Source: Chromatiaceae bacterium (GTDB taxonomy: Bacteria; Pseudomonadota; Gammaproteobacteria; Chromatiales; Chromatiaceae). From it: 64,000 nt of DNA. Each line of letters begins with the position of its first letter. Within the stretch, counting starts at the first letter, position 1. This document shows, piece by piece, positions 42,687 through 53,592 of this stretch. The notes under the pieces are model-generated. The model had not been told where the DNA came from. It was given only the letters and a program-made list of their open reading frames with translations, and ran no database searches. Where the stretch lies: the NCBI GenBank assembly GCA_027078745.1, contig JALWWO010000009.1:79960-143959 (forward strand), given 5' to 3'. The position numbers were made by a program, and so were the translations under genes.

Positions 42687-44105
42687 CTATGTCTGGGCTG
42701 CGCGGTGCTGGATATAGGCGAGGGCGCGATCGATGCGGCGCAGGGTCGCTTCCTTGCCCACCAGCTGCAGGGTTACATCGATGCTCGGAGAAGCCGCCCG
42801 CCCCACCAGGGCCACCCGCAGGGGCTGGGCCACCTTGCCCAGCTTGCGCTGCAAGCGTTCCGCCACCCCCTTGACCACCTGTTCCAAGGTGTAGGGTTCC
42901 CAGTCGTCCAGGGCGAGATCCTCCAGGGCTGCCCGCAGGGCTTCCAGGGGTTCCCGCGCCACTGGACGCAGATGCTTCTTTGCGGCGGTTTCGTCATAGT
43001 CCTCGAAATCCCGATACACAAAGGCGCTGATCTCCGCCAGCTCTACCAGAGTCTTCGCCCGAGGCGCCAGGACTTTCACCACCTGCACCAAGTCCGCACC
43101 CTGACTGGGATCGATGCCCAGCTTGCCCAGATGGGGGCTGAGGAGATGGGCGATGCGCTTGGGATCCGCCTGTTGCAGATAATGTTGGTTGAGCCAGGTC
43201 AGCTTTTCCCGATCGAAGGTGGCGGGGGACCGGTGCACCTGCTCCAGGTCGAACAGTTCGATCATCTCATCTAGGGAGAAAATTTCCTGATCCCCGTGGG
43301 ACCAACCGAGCCGCACCAGATAGTTCAGCAGGGCTTCCGGCAGATAGCCTTGCTCCCGATAGGCCACCACGCTTACCGCCCCATGACGCTTGGAGAGCCG
43401 CGCCCCATCTTCTCCCAGGATCATGGGCACATGGGCATAGCGGGGCGGCTCCTGACCCAGGGCCCGCAGAATGTTGATCTGGCGGGGGGTGTTATTGAGA
43501 TGATCGTCTCCTCGGATCACATGACTGATGCCCATGTCCCAATCATCCACCACCACCGTCAAGTTATAGGTGGGGGAACCGTCGCTGCGCCGGAGGATCA
43601 GGTCATCCAATTCCTCGTTGTGAAACCGCAGCCGCCCGCGGATCAGGTCTTCCACCACCACCACACCTTGATCGGGATTGCGGAACCGGATCACATGGGG
43701 TTGATCGGGGGAAACCTGCCGGTTGCGGCAATGCCCGTCATAGCGGGGTTTGATCTTGGCCGCCATCTGCCGCTGGCGCAGGGCTTCCAAGCGTTCCTTG
43801 GAGCAGTCGCACCGATAGGCCAAGCCTTTCTGAAGCAAAGTTTCAATGACCTGTGCGTAGCGCTCGAATCGTTGGGTCTGATAGAAGGGCCCTTCATCGT
43901 ATTCCAGGCCGAGCCAGGTCATGCCCTCCAGGATCGTATTGACCGATTCTACTGTAGATCGGGTCAAATCCGTGTCTTCGATGCGCAGCACGAAGCGGCC
44001 CCCATGCTTGCGGGCGAAGAGATAGGAAAACAGGGCGGTGCGCGCGCCCCCCACATGGAGATAACCGGTGGGGGAGGGCGCAAAACGGGTGCGAACAGTG
44101 GTCAT
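42687..44105 (-). CDS. gltX: Glutamyl-tRNA synthetase
   Basis: Charges tRNA-Glu. From the ATG at 44105 ([26 protein letters not shown]) the product has 472 residues; an ATG four codons further up is also possible. The class I HIGH form is HVGG, the KMSKS form is LSKRHGAV, and the zinc-site pattern [13 protein letters not shown]...RYDGHC is present. The C-terminal helical domain is complete. It lies 91 bases upstream of nifJ and 52 bases after the histidine kinase gene ends. Confidence 0.95.
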   Translation of the reverse strand: MTTVRTRFAPSPTGYLHVGGARTALFSYLFARKHGGRFVLRIEDTDLTRSTVESVNTILEGMTWLGLEYDEGPFYQTQRFERYAQVIETLLQKGLAYRCDCSKERLEALRQRQMAAKIKPRYDGHCRNRQVSPDQPHVIRFRNPDQGVVVVEDLIRGRLRFHNEELDDLILRRSDGSPTYNLTVVVDDWDMGISHVIRGDDHLNNTPRQINILRALGQEPPRYAHVPMILGEDGARLSKRHGAVSVVAYREQGYLPEALLNYLVRLGWSHGDQEIFSLDEMIELFDLEQVHRSPATFDREKLTWLNQHYLQQADPKRIAHLLSPHLGKLGIDPSQGADLVQVVKVLAPRAKTLVELAEISAFVYRDFEDYDETAAKKHLRPVAREPLEALRAALEDLALDDWEPYTLEQVVKGVAERLQRKLGKVAQPLRVALVGRAASPSIDVTLQLVGKEATLRRIDRALAYIQHRAAQT

Positions 44106-44157
44106 GAGGCGATCCATTTTTCCGAGGTTGGACGGGTTGCTTTGCCGCTCGCGGACC

Positions 44158-47100
44158 CTATTCCTGAATCTGTTTCAGTGCTTGGAGCAGGGGATCGAGC
44201 TTGGACAGCACCCCTTGCAAGCGGGGTTCTAGGGCCGCGCGCTCCCCCTGCTTCAGGGCATCTTCCAGGGCACGAGCGGCTTCCTGCACTTCTTGGGCGC
44301 CGATCGTGCCCGCAGTGCTCTTGAGATCGTGCGCAAGGCGGCGGGCTTTTCTCGGTTCCTGCTCCAAGGCCGCTCGAAAGGCGGGCCCGAAATTCTCTTG
44401 GCTTTTGAGAAAGATCCCCAGCAATTTCCGATATAACTTCTCATTTCGGCCGGCGATTTGCATCCCCTGCTGCACATCTAGCCCGGGGATGGTCTCTAAA
44501 CAACGGAATTTGACTGCTGGTTGTTCCATGGTTTCTCCCTGCCTGTATTGCTTGGGTGGCAACCAGCGGGCGATGGTGGAAAACATCTGCGCTTCATTCA
44601 AAGGTTTGAGGATGTAATCGTTCATGCCCGCCGCCTTTGCCTGTTGCTGGTCACTGGGCAATACATTGGCGCTCATGGCGAGGATAGGCAGCTGCTGGAA
44701 TCTGCGTTGCTCTCGAATTCTCTTCGCGGTCTGGTAACCATCCAAGATGGGCATCTGAATATCCATGAGCACCAAATCAAACTCTGTTTGTGCCAACTGG
44801 GCCAGGGCCTCTTCTCCGTGTTGGGCCAGTTGTACCTGCGCACCGCGCCTGCGCAACAGCGCCAACGCCAATTCTTGATTGAGCAGATTGTCTTCCACCA
44901 GCAGAATCCGCACCCCATCCAGGCGGATGGCAGCCGATTCAGGTTGATCCACGGGTTCAGGCAGCCCAGCTGCTTCGCCTCGGGGGAAAACTAGGAGAAC
45001 TCGAAACTGAGAACCCCGATGCAAGGTGCTTGTTACCTGGATTTCCCCTCCCATGAGATCGACCAGCCGTTTGCAGATGACCAAGCCCAGACCGGTGCCC
45101 CCGTAGCGGCGGCTGGTGGAATCGTCCGCCTGACTGAAGGCTTGGAACAGCGCCCGCTGTTGGTCTTCGGTCATGCCGATGCCTGTATCCCGTAGGTTAA
45201 AGGCAATCCGAACCTGATCGGCCTCTGCAGCGAGTTGCTGCACCTGGAAGTGCACTTCTCCCGCGTTCGTGAATTTCACCGCATTGCCGCCCAAGTTGAT
45301 CAGGATCTGCCGCAGTCGCAGGGGATCGCCTCGCAAGACCTCAGGCAATTTGGGATCCACCTCGATGCGCAGCTGCAACCGTTTCTGTTCCGCGAGGGGC
45401 TGGAGCAAAGCGACAAAATCATCGATTACCTCCGACAACCGAAAATCGATCGCTTCCAGCTTAAGCTTCCCCGCCTCGATCTTGGAAAAATCCAAAATAT
45501 CATTGAGGATATCCAGCAGGGCCGTAGATGCACGGTGTACCTTTGCGATCAGCTGATTGCGCTCCTCGTCCTGATCGGTCTCCAGCGCCAGTTTGGACAT
45601 ACCGATGATGGCATTCATGGGCGTGCGGATCTCATGGCTCATATTAGCGAGGAAGGTAGACTTCGCTCGATTGGCAGACTCCGCCTGATCTCGGGCTTCC
45701 TGCAATCGCCGTTTGAGCTCATATTCTGCGGTGATATCTTCTTGCACCCAGAGTATGCCGGCGCTGAGGTCCTCTTTCTTAAGGGACTTTCCCAGGATCC
45801 GGCACTGAAACGAGGTGCCGTCTCCCCGCCGCACGCGGTGTTCCCCTCGGTAGATGCCGCCTGCCCGCAGCTCGGAATAAATCGCGCTTTCGATGGCGGT
45901 GTAGTCCTCCTCAGAACGGTAGAACTGTCGCGGAGAAAATCCCTGAATCTGCTCCCGCGACAGGCGAAACATCTGGCAGAAGGCTTCATTGCACCAAACG
46001 ATTTCCCATCGTCCCTTCTTTAAGCGAACATAGATGATGCCCAAGGGAATGGTGTTGAGCAGCACTTCCCGTTCGCGATGGGAACGTTCCAGGGCTTCCT
46101 GGGCTTCTCGTCGCGCACTGATGTCCAGGCTGTATTCGATGAAGCGTTCGATCTGCCCGTTCTCTTCCTGAATGGGGAAGGCATGGATTTCTGCGTAGTG
46201 AGGTTTGTTCTGCTCATAACGAACCTGTTCCACTACCACCGGTTTGCCCGTTTGCCGCAATCGTTGCAGAGGGCAGGGGGTTTCCGGACCGGCGCAGGGG
46301 GTGGTTTGGCAATAGCTAAGCTGGTAACAGGCAAGTCCATGAACATTTTGGTGCTGGCGCCTGGCAGCCTGATTAGCGATTTCCACCCGATGGGTTTGGG
46401 CGTTGATCACCATGAAGGGATGGCTGAACGCGTTGATGACTGTATGCAAGAATGCGTTGGATTTTTCCAAGGAACGGGCGATGGCGCGGCGGCGTTTCCG
46501 CTCCTGCAAGGCTTCGATCCCGAAACCCAGATCATCCACCAGACGTTCCAACAGCTGGATCAGGACGGCATTGAAGCGACCGGGCGTCCCTGCATAGAGC
46601 ACCAACAACCCCCAAACCGCTTGATAAACCCGAATCGGCAGGGCGATGACAGCCCGATAACCGCGCCGAAGGGCAGCTTCTCCCCAGGAACCGAGATCAG
46701 AATCCGCAGCGATGTCCTGGATAAAGGCGGTCTTGCCGGTCCGCAAGGCACGGCTTTCGGGACGATGGGCCCATGCATCCGTGTTCCTCTCAAAGCGATG
46801 CAGTGCGAGATCGCTTTCTGCATCCGTGCCCGCATGAGCCAAGGGTAGGATGCGCGGGGTTTCCTCCGTTTCCTTGCGCCCGATCCAGGCGAACCGAATG
46901 TCCGGCTGTTGCACGATCAATTGGCAGAGGTGATCGAACAGGGCGTGTTCGCTCTCCGCACGGATGAATTCATGGCGGGTTCTTGTGGAAAGCCAATAAG
47001 CATTTTTCAGATCTTCCAGGCTTTTCTCGACAGCGAGGTATTGGCTCACATCTCGCCCGATGACCAACAGCCCTTTGGGTCGGTGCGCGGCATCGAACAA

Positions 47101-47544
47101 GGGAATTTTCAACGTATCCAGCTGGATCAACTCGCCATCCGGCCCTTTGATCTGTTCGATGGCTCGCGCTACTTCCTTCCTCTCCCAGGTCTTCCGATCC
47201 GTCAGCTCACAGGTCAGAAAGGCTTCTCGATAGCAAGGATGGGTGAAATCGGCCAGTTCCGCATCCGTCTTGCCCCGATAATCCACGCCTTCTAGATGAA
47301 AGAGCTGGAGATCGGCAGGATTGGCTTCCAACCAGCGTCCTTGAGCATCCTTGAAGCAGATGATATCCGGGCTGTGCTGAAACAGGGCCTGCATCCAAAA
47401 CCGGTCGTCCTCATACTTTTCTCGGATTTCTCCCGTCGCGCGGGCAGATCGGCCATTCTCTCGGCGCAAGCGGCGGTTTTCCTGCCAGAGATACAGGATC
47501 AAAACGACGGCAACGCCGAGGATCAGGAGGAGAAAGGTGGTCAT
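44158..47544 (-). CDS. Hybrid sensor histidine kinase with PAS-GAF-PAS-PAS, receiver and Hpt domains
   Basis: From the ATG at 47544 the product has 1128 residues: one N-terminal membrane helix ([18 protein letters not shown]), PAS (about 50-170), GAF (about 190-345), PAS (about 365-480), PAS (about 490-610), HisKA with [10 protein letters not shown] (His637), HATPase_c with [22 protein letters not shown] (about 735-855), receiver with Asp928 ([13 protein letters not shown]) and Hpt with His1072 ([11 protein letters not shown]). The second PAS carries four cysteines (406, 412, 417, 424), which could bind a metal or a redox cluster. No output domain; the Hpt implies a separate response regulator. 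It follows the VWA gene by 51 bases, so it may belong to that operon. Confidence 0.92.
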   Translation of the reverse strand: MTTFLLLILGVAVVLILYLWQENRRLRRENGRSARATGEIREKYEDDRFWMQALFQHSPDIICFKDAQGRWLEANPADLQLFHLEGVDYRGKTDAELADFTHPCYREAFLTCELTDRKTWERKEVARAIEQIKGPDGELIQLDTLKIPLFDAAHRPKGLLVIGRDVSQYLAVEKSLEDLKNAYWLSTRTRHEFIRAESEHALFDHLCQLIVQQPDIRFAWIGRKETEETPRILPLAHAGTDAESDLALHRFERNTDAWAHRPESRALRTGKTAFIQDIAADSDLGSWGEAALRRGYRAVIALPIRVYQAVWGLLVLYAGTPGRFNAVLIQLLERLVDDLGFGIEALQERKRRRAIARSLEKSNAFLHTVINAFSHPFMVINAQTHRVEIANQAARRQHQNVHGLACYQLSYCQTTPCAGPETPCPLQRLRQTGKPVVVEQVRYEQNKPHYAEIHAFPIQEENGQIERFIEYSLDISARREAQEALERSHREREVLLNTIPLGIIYVRLKKGRWEIVWCNEAFCQMFRLSREQIQGFSPRQFYRSEEDYTAIESAIYSELRAGGIYRGEHRVRRGDGTSFQCRILGKSLKKEDLSAGILWVQEDITAEYELKRRLQEARDQAESANRAKSTFLANMSHEIRTPMNAIIGMSKLALETDQDEERNQLIAKVHRASTALLDILNDILDFSKIEAGKLKLEAIDFRLSEVIDDFVALLQPLAEQKRLQLRIEVDPKLPEVLRGDPLRLRQILINLGGNAVKFTNAGEVHFQVQQLAAEADQVRIAFNLRDTGIGMTEDQQRALFQAFSQADDSTSRRYGGTGLGLVICKRLVDLMGGEIQVTSTLHRGSQFRVLLVFPRGEAAGLPEPVDQPESAAIRLDGVRILLVEDNLLNQELALALLRRRGAQVQLAQHGEEALAQLAQTEFDLVLMDIQMPILDGYQTAKRIREQRRFQQLPILAMSANVLPSDQQQAKAAGMNDYILKPLNEAQMFSTIARWLPPKQYRQGETMEQPAVKFRCLETIPGLDVQQGMQIAGRNEKLYRKLLGIFLKSQENFGPAFRAALEQEPRKARRLAHDLKSTAGTIGAQEVQEAARALEDALKQGERAALEPRLQGVLSKLDPLLQALKQIQE

Positions 47545-47595
47545 GCTCAACTGCTGAGAGAAGATGGCTACCGGAAATCGGTCGGCACAGCTGAC

Positions 47596-48783
47596 TCATT
47601 CTCGTTTCATTCCGGTGCTGCCGATGATGATGGGTAATCGGTTCTGACTCGCGAAATCCCGCAGATCCCGCCGTTCCAGGGCAACCGCCATGAGATCGCC
47701 GAAGAGATCCGGTGTGCAGGCGAAGGCCGGAGAACCCAGGGCGGTGAACTGGGCGGCCATCTTGCGATCGAACCAAGGAGCGCCCTCATCCGACAGGGCC
47801 AGCAGCGTGATCAGATTGACGCCAGATTCTAAAAGCCGGTGGGCGGTCTGCAAGAGCTTCGCTTCCGAGCCCCCTTCGCAAAGATCACTGATGAGCACCA
47901 GATGGGTTTCCGCCGGCTGTTCCACCAGATTTTCGCAATAGGTCAAGGCTCGGGCGATGTCCGTTCCGCCGCCTAACTGAATGCCGAAGAGCACTTCCAC
48001 CGGATCTTGCAGGGATTCTGTCCAGTCCACTACAGCGGTATCGAAGAGCACCAAATGGGTGCGGAGGCTGGGGAAACTGGCGAGCACCGCCGCAAAGATA
48101 CTGCTGTAGATCACAGAAGCCCCCATGGAACCGGACTGATCCACACAGAGGATCAATGTGTTCATGCGCCGCTGCCGCCGGCCATGGCCCACGAGCCGTT
48201 CGGGAATGAGGGCGTTGTACTCGGGGCGGTAGGTCTTGAGGTTGCGCCGGATGGTGGCGTTCCAATCGATCTCATGCGGCCGAGGTCGGGGATTGCGCAC
48301 CGCCCGATTGCGGGCACCCCGCACCGCCTGTTCCATCGGTGGCCGGTGCTTGCGCATCAGTGCCTCCACCAACCTTTGCACCAGCATTCGGGCGTTCTGC
48401 TTGGCCCGATCCGGAATCAGATGTCGCAGGGCCAGGAGCTGGGCCACCAGCTCCACATCCGGTTGCACCGCCTCCAGAAAGGCGGGATCTTGTACCAGGG
48501 CCGCCAGATCCAATCGCTCCGTGGCATCCTTTTGAAGGATAGCCACCGCGCTGGCGGGGAAGAGCTTCTGGATCTCCCCCAACCAGCGGGCCGCTTGGGG
48601 CATGGACTGCCCACCGCCTCCAGCGCCCAGCGGCTGTGCGCGGTCGAAGCCGGGCTGATAGAGAGCCCCGAGGGCCTGATCCAAACGGGCGTCCTGTCCG
48701 GAAACCGGACCCAACTGCTGGGCATCCTGTCCGAGCAACAGCCGCCAACGCCGCTGCCGCTCCCGTTTTTTCAGGTTTTGCAT
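47596..48783 (-). CDS. VWA domain protein, last gene of the DUF5682 operon
   Basis: The 395-residue product has a charged N-terminal region with a Gly-rich stretch (GAGGGGQ, about residues 53-59), a helical part (about 60-170, with HLIPDRAKQNARMLVQRLVEAL), and a von Willebrand A domain (about 208-395) with the metal-site motif DQSGS at 215-219, GGGTDIARAL and LISDLCEGG. Such VWA proteins pair with MoxR ATPases, the metal site holding a client or a partner. Its start overlaps the DUF5682 gene by 13 bases. No membrane span. Confidence 0.85.
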   Translation of the reverse strand: MQNLKKRERQRRWRLLLGQDAQQLGPVSGQDARLDQALGALYQPGFDRAQPLGAGGGGQSMPQAARWLGEIQKLFPASAVAILQKDATERLDLAALVQDPAFLEAVQPDVELVAQLLALRHLIPDRAKQNARMLVQRLVEALMRKHRPPMEQAVRGARNRAVRNPRPRPHEIDWNATIRRNLKTYRPEYNALIPERLVGHGRRQRRMNTLILCVDQSGSMGASVIYSSIFAAVLASFPSLRTHLVLFDTAVVDWTESLQDPVEVLFGIQLGGGTDIARALTYCENLVEQPAETHLVLISDLCEGGSEAKLLQTAHRLLESGVNLITLLALSDEGAPWFDRKMAAQFTALGSPAFACTPDLFGDLMAVALERRDLRDFASQNRLPIIIGSTGMKRE

Positions 48784-51005
48784 GGTTCTATCCCCAGCAA
48801 TTGCCGCAGCTGAACGAGCGCCCGTTGCTGTAGGTCGGGATCGAACCGGCGGGCCGCTCGCACTTGCCGATCGCTGCCATGGCGTACCCGATCCCCCAGC
48901 AGGTGCAGTTCCTGGGGGCTGAAGCTGGAAAAAACCCGCCGCAGCAGGGGCAGCACCCGCAGAAAATCTTCCTCGGCCAGATCGCCGAGCCAGCGATCCA
49001 GGAAGCGGAACAAGCCGTCTTCATAAAGCAACAGCGTCGCCCCCTGGTACAGCAAACCCTCAATCCAAGCGGCGGCGTGCGGAGCATCGTTGCCCGAAGA
49101 GAGCGCCAATTGAAAGGCCCGAGCGAGGGCCTCCGCATCCAATCGGTTGAGATCATACAACCTGCGAGTGCACCGGCCCAGGATCACCGGATGAGCGGCT
49201 TCCTGGGCCACCACTTCCCCCAGGGCCTTCAACCATCGCTCGATGTCTTCCGGCCGCTCCCGCATGTGCAGGGCGCTATGCGCCTGATCCATGGCCTCCA
49301 GCATGGTATAGGCCGCTTCCTGATCCAGCAGCAGGCAGGCGGTCGCCAAACCGTTGGTGATACGGAGGATCATGCCCTCGATCACCGGTTCCAGCAGTTC
49401 CCCCCGGATGCTGCGCACGCTGCCATAGCGCTGGATCTGCACCAGGGTGAGCAAGGATTTCATGAGGTCTTGGAGATCCGCAGACAGGGCGGCGAGAGCG
49501 CGCAATTGGTCGGCGGCTTTGGGAAACAGCTCGGGCAGATCCGCCGCTTGCAGGTGGCTCAGCAGATCGGCAATGCCGGATACATTTTCTTCCGCCGCGA
49601 TGCGCGCCGCCAATCGCTGGCTCGCCGCCGCTTCGACCGTACTGCCCCAGGTGCTGGCATCGATCAGGGCGAGGGCGAATTCCGGTTGCCACTGCACCAC
49701 CCAGGATTCCTTAAAGGTGCCCAAGCCCGATTCCTCTAAGGGAGTACCCCAGGGGATGCCGAGGGCTTGCAACCGGTGGAACAGAATGGAGCGCTGCAAG
49801 CCCATGGGCTTGCGCAGATCCAAGGATAGGACTTGTTCCGCTTCCGAGCGGTGCAGGCGCAGCCGCCGGCTCTGGGCTTCCAGATCCTGTTCCAAAGGGA
49901 GCTGATGCTTGCCCGGAGGCAGCTTGCCCAGCCGGTTGGACACCACCAGCTGTTCTTGGATCAGGAACAGGGGTTCCCCCTGCCCCTGGGTCATGACCGA
50001 CTGGGCGGCCTCCAGGGTTTCCCGCAGGCCGGGCACGGGCTGGCCGCGCAGCCTAGCCAGGGCCAAGGCCAGGCGCACGCCCTCGATGACCTCGGCGCTG
50101 GAACAGAGGAAGCCTTCCCTTCGCAGCAATTGGGCGATGCGGCTCATCCAATCGATGACCAGGGTTTCCGTGCTGCTGCCCTGTTGCTGATGGCGGAACA
50201 GATGAGCATACCAGCCCGGGGACGGAATGCCTGCCCCGTAGCCACTCCCCTGACAGAAGCGGGCGTAGGTATAGGGCACCCAGGCCACCGCCACCCGCCG
50301 TTTTTTCAGGCCCTTGAGCAAGGCGTTGTCTTCCTTCACCTTGACCTTGGCGGCCAGGGCGGGCACATGCCAGGCACCGCAGACCACGGCGATGCGCCCG
50401 TAGGTCTTGCGCGCCTTCCGCAGCACCCGCCGCATCCAAGCTTCCCGCAGTAAGTCCTGCGTTTGGGTATGTTCGGGCAGGGCTTCCCGCAGGGCGCTCA
50501 TGGCTTCCCCGATGGCCTCGAACAATGCCAGCCCGTCGGTCAGGTGTTCCACCTGCCAATCCCACCAGCTTTCCCCATCCGAGTAGCCCGCCGCCTCCGC
50601 CAGCCGATCTAGCGGGGATTGGGTAGGCTGGGCTTCTTGCGCTTCAACTCCCGATTTCGCAACTTCCGCCGCGCGGCGTTCCAGCTCGATCCCCACCGGC
50701 AGATCCATCATTTCCAGGGCACAGCCGGTGCGCAAGGCGTAGTGCATGGCCTGCCATTCCGGGGAAAATTCCGCCCAGGGATAGAAAACCGCTTCCGCTG
50801 GCGATTTGGGATCGTAGACCAGTTGAGCTACCGGCGGCACCAAACCCGGATCACCGCAGCACTGCCAAGAATCCTGCAACTCCTGGGCACCCTCCAGCAG
50901 GATTGCTTCCGGTTGAATCTCTGCCAGCGCCCGCTTCAGGCTGCTGGCACAGCCCGGGCCATGATGGCGGATGCCTAACAGCCAAACCTGATCATCGATC
51001 TGCAT
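48771..51005 (-). CDS. DUF5682 family protein, possible EreA/TraB-like enzyme
   Basis: 744 residues. The first 230 show LLGIRHHGPGCASSLKRAL (GxxH, Gly11-His14), ILLEGA (Glu38), a middle LEMMDLP, LLREAWMRRVL near 185-195 and VVCGAWHVPALA (GAWH, 210-213). Two GxxH motifs, a following glutamate and an arginine/methionine helix are the marks of the EreA/ChaN/TraB/Tiki superfamily, so I infer an enzyme fold here. The remaining 500 residues are helical and rich in Leu, Ala and Gln, probably a protein-protein scaffold. It overlaps MoxR by one base (TAATG) and VWA by 13. Family name recalled, function unknown. Confidence 0.8.
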   Translation of the reverse strand: MQIDDQVWLLGIRHHGPGCASSLKRALAEIQPEAILLEGAQELQDSWQCCGDPGLVPPVAQLVYDPKSPAEAVFYPWAEFSPEWQAMHYALRTGCALEMMDLPVGIELERRAAEVAKSGVEAQEAQPTQSPLDRLAEAAGYSDGESWWDWQVEHLTDGLALFEAIGEAMSALREALPEHTQTQDLLREAWMRRVLRKARKTYGRIAVVCGAWHVPALAAKVKVKEDNALLKGLKKRRVAVAWVPYTYARFCQGSGYGAGIPSPGWYAHLFRHQQQGSSTETLVIDWMSRIAQLLRREGFLCSSAEVIEGVRLALALARLRGQPVPGLRETLEAAQSVMTQGQGEPLFLIQEQLVVSNRLGKLPPGKHQLPLEQDLEAQSRRLRLHRSEAEQVLSLDLRKPMGLQRSILFHRLQALGIPWGTPLEESGLGTFKESWVVQWQPEFALALIDASTWGSTVEAAASQRLAARIAAEENVSGIADLLSHLQAADLPELFPKAADQLRALAALSADLQDLMKSLLTLVQIQRYGSVRSIRGELLEPVIEGMILRITNGLATACLLLDQEAAYTMLEAMDQAHSALHMRERPEDIERWLKALGEVVAQEAAHPVILGRCTRRLYDLNRLDAEALARAFQLALSSGNDAPHAAAWIEGLLYQGATLLLYEDGLFRFLDRWLGDLAEEDFLRVLPLLRRVFSSFSPQELHLLGDRVRHGSDRQVRAARRFDPDLQQRALVQLRQLLGIEPCKT

Positions 51006-52081
51006 TACAGGATGGCCCGCAGGGCTTTTTCCAAAGCACGATCCTTAGGCCGGGTCTTGAGCACCCGATCCACATAATCCCGAAAGATTTCCCGATCCTC
51101 TGCTTCCCGCACGACCACCCCTTCCAGCCCGTCGGCGATCTGGGCCGCTGAGAGGGCACCCCCCTCGAAGTAAGCCGCGCTGTTCACCGCCTGATTGAGC
51201 ACAGAGATGGCTTCCGCGGGGCTGAGGGTGGCGGAGGGCTTTCGCAGCTTTTCCGTGCCCGCCTTGCCTGCCCGCAGCTCCCGAAACACCCGTACCACCC
51301 GCCGGATCTCTTCCGCCGTGTTGGGGGGCAGGGGCACTTGGTTTTCCTCCGCCATCTCCTGCACCCGATGTTGCACGATCTGAATTTCCGTCTCCCGATC
51401 GCTGGGGAGCTCCAAGCGCACCGTGTTGAAACGCCGGCTCAGGGCTTTGGAGAGGTCGTTGACCCCCTTGTCCTTATCGTTCGCCGTGGCGATGAGGTTG
51501 AAACCCCGCGCGGCCAAGACCACGGTGTTCAGCTCCGGCAAGGGCATCATCTTTTCGGACAAGATGGTGATCAGGGCATCCTGCACATCTGCGGGGATTC
51601 GGGTGAGTTCCTCGATCCGCGCGATCAGGCCTTCTTCCATGGCCCGATAGATGGGCGTGCGCACCACGGCTTCCAGATCCGTGCCCTTGCTCAGGCGGTG
51701 GGCATAATCCCATTCATAGAGGAGTTTTTCCTCGGAGGTGCCGGCGGTGCCCTGCACGAGGAGCCGGCTATTGCCCGAGATCCCCGCTGCCAGCAGTTCC
51801 GCCAGCAGAGATTTTCCCGTGCCCGGGGGACCATAGAGCAACAAGGCCCGGTCAGTGGTGAGGGTGGCGATGGCGACCTGCACTTCCCGATCTGCTCCGA
51901 AATATTTGCGGCGAATGATCGTTCCATTCGCTTCGCCCCCGAGGATGAACCGGAGCACCGCTTGGGGGGAGCGCTGCCAGCGGGGCGGCTTGGGATGGGC
52001 ATGCGCCGCATCCCAATCCTGAAGGGCGGCGAGTTCCTGGGCATACAAGACTTCGGCAGCGGGTTTGAGCACAGTAGTCAT
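51005..52081 (-). CDS. MoxR-type AAA+ ATPase of the DUF5682 operon
   Basis: 358 residues: leader (1-45), then AAA+ with Walker A GPPGTGKS at 84-91, a Walker B position reading ARIEELTRIP (156-159 IEEL, with Glu where Asp is usual), QDALITILSEK, sensor 1 LIATAND at 196-202 and the arginine-finger region SRRFNTVRLELP. The C-terminal lid (about 290-358) follows. MoxR ATPases remodel or load metal into partner proteins together with VWA proteins. The ATG overlaps the DUF5691 stop by 4 bases (ATGA). Cytoplasmic. Confidence 0.9.
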   Translation of the reverse strand: MTTVLKPAAEVLYAQELAALQDWDAAHAHPKPPRWQRSPQAVLRFILGGEANGTIIRRKYFGADREVQVAIATLTTDRALLLYGPPGTGKSLLAELLAAGISGNSRLLVQGTAGTSEEKLLYEWDYAHRLSKGTDLEAVVRTPIYRAMEEGLIARIEELTRIPADVQDALITILSEKMMPLPELNTVVLAARGFNLIATANDKDKGVNDLSKALSRRFNTVRLELPSDRETEIQIVQHRVQEMAEENQVPLPPNTAEEIRRVVRVFRELRAGKAGTEKLRKPSATLSPAEAISVLNQAVNSAAYFEGGALSAAQIADGLEGVVVREAEDREIFRDYVDRVLKTRPKDRALEKALRAIL

Positions 52082-53592
52082 GGTGATTTCCTGATCAAGG
52101 GTTCCCTAGCGCAGGGACTGTCCAGGGCTTTTCGGAGTTCCAGCAGTTCCATCCAGTGTTTCAGCGGTCCGCCTACCTCGGCATGCTGGGGACATCTGCG
52201 TTGCGCTTCCGCCAGGGCGGTGGGGATGTGGAGCTGGGCAATCAGCAGAAAAGCCAGTTGCAGCGACCTGGGATGCTTCGGGCTGCGGAGCGCTCGGCAC
52301 AAGCTGGGCATCAGATCAGCAGTTAGCTGCGCATCACACTCAATCCCCCTCTGGAAGATCAACGCCCAGATCTCCGGCGCTTTGAGCCAAGGCTCCCCTA
52401 AGGTTTTCAGCATGTTGGGAATCTGCTGGGGATGGCTCTGGGCGAACAGCGCTGCCAATCGCGCACCAGTCATCGTTTTGGGTGGATCAGGATAGGCCAG
52501 CAGCCAGGCTTCCAGGGCAGCCAGGGATTCATGCACCAGGGCTGCTTCCAGCAGGAAATAGCAGAGTTCCACCCCGAAATCGCTCCGCGCCAGCAACGCA
52601 TAGGTCTTTTTTAGGGAAAGGCCCAGGTGCTGCGCCAGGGCTTCCGGACCCACCAAGACCAGCAGTTGCCCCAGGCGCAGAACGGCTTTTGCCAGGCCGA
52701 GCTTGGCTTCATCGAGGGGCAGCACGCCCAATTCCGGTTGATCCTGTTCCGGCAAGCGGATTTCTAGCCGGTGCCGGAGGCGGCCCCGCTTCTGCAAGCA
52801 CTCGGACAACAGGGCCAAGCGCCCTGCCTGACCTTGCTCCGCGTGCCAGGCGCACAGCATCCGCAGGGCTGCCCTTCGCACGCGGTCGCTGCGATCCGAA
52901 CGGACACTTTCCAACCAGGTGCGAGCTTGAGGAAAACCCTTCAGAAGACGCATCCAGGGCAGCAGGCGCAGCCGCGCTTCCCCATTCCCCTGCTTCCATT
53001 GGGTCTGGATGAACTCGAGGGCCTGTTTCGGATCGGCTTGAAAGATCGCCTGCAACCGTTCGGACTGGCAGCGCGGGGGCAATTGGTCCAAAGATTGAAC
53101 GGACAGGGACAAGAGATAGGGTGTCCAATCCTCGTTGAGGGCGACCAACCAGCGCCCCCGCGGGCTGAGGGTCTGGGCGATGAGCGCTCGCATCAGGGGT
53201 TCGCCGGATTCCAAGTTCAAGATCATCGGCAAGATGGAATCCGGCAGGGCATACCTGCTGTTATGGAGCACAGCGAGCACCGCCGCGCGGGGGATCGCTT
53301 CTTCTCGGAGCAAAGCGCAAATCGTTGGTACTAATGCCGAGGGCGGCGGATGAGCGCCTGCTTCCGGCACCTCGGGCAGAGGATCGAACTGATCCGGTGC
53401 CGGCAATTGGCTCAGTTGCTCGGAAAAACAACTGAGGCTCAGGGCATCCAGAAAACAGCGCGCCCGATCTGCCCGACGATCCGCCAGCAGGGCTTGAAGC
53501 GCTGGCGGGAGCTGAGAAAAAAAATCCCCCTGTTGATTGAGTCCCCGCAGGAGGAAAGCGCTCAGAATCCGGGGGTTAAAAGCGGTCGCCAT
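52078..53592 (-). CDS. DUF5691-type protein, helical repeat scaffold
   Basis: 504 residues from the ATG at 53592 (MATAFNPRILSAFLLRGLNQ). Almost all alpha-helical and leucine-rich, with HEAT-like segments such as RVRRAALRMLCAWHAEQGQAG and ALMRALIAQTLSPRGRW. No signal peptide, no membrane span and no catalytic motif. The position between a SWIM protein and a MoxR ATPase, and general size, fit the DUF5691 family that accompanies them elsewhere (recalled, not searched). Overlaps the SWIM gene by 17 bases and MoxR by 4. Probably an adaptor for the ATPase. Confidence 0.75.
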   Translation of the reverse strand: MATAFNPRILSAFLLRGLNQQGDFFSQLPPALQALLADRRADRARCFLDALSLSCFSEQLSQLPAPDQFDPLPEVPEAGAHPPPSALVPTICALLREEAIPRAAVLAVLHNSRYALPDSILPMILNLESGEPLMRALIAQTLSPRGRWLVALNEDWTPYLLSLSVQSLDQLPPRCQSERLQAIFQADPKQALEFIQTQWKQGNGEARLRLLPWMRLLKGFPQARTWLESVRSDRSDRVRRAALRMLCAWHAEQGQAGRLALLSECLQKRGRLRHRLEIRLPEQDQPELGVLPLDEAKLGLAKAVLRLGQLLVLVGPEALAQHLGLSLKKTYALLARSDFGVELCYFLLEAALVHESLAALEAWLLAYPDPPKTMTGARLAALFAQSHPQQIPNMLKTLGEPWLKAPEIWALIFQRGIECDAQLTADLMPSLCRALRSPKHPRSLQLAFLLIAQLHIPTALAEAQRRCPQHAEVGGPLKHWMELLELRKALDSPCAREPLIRKSP

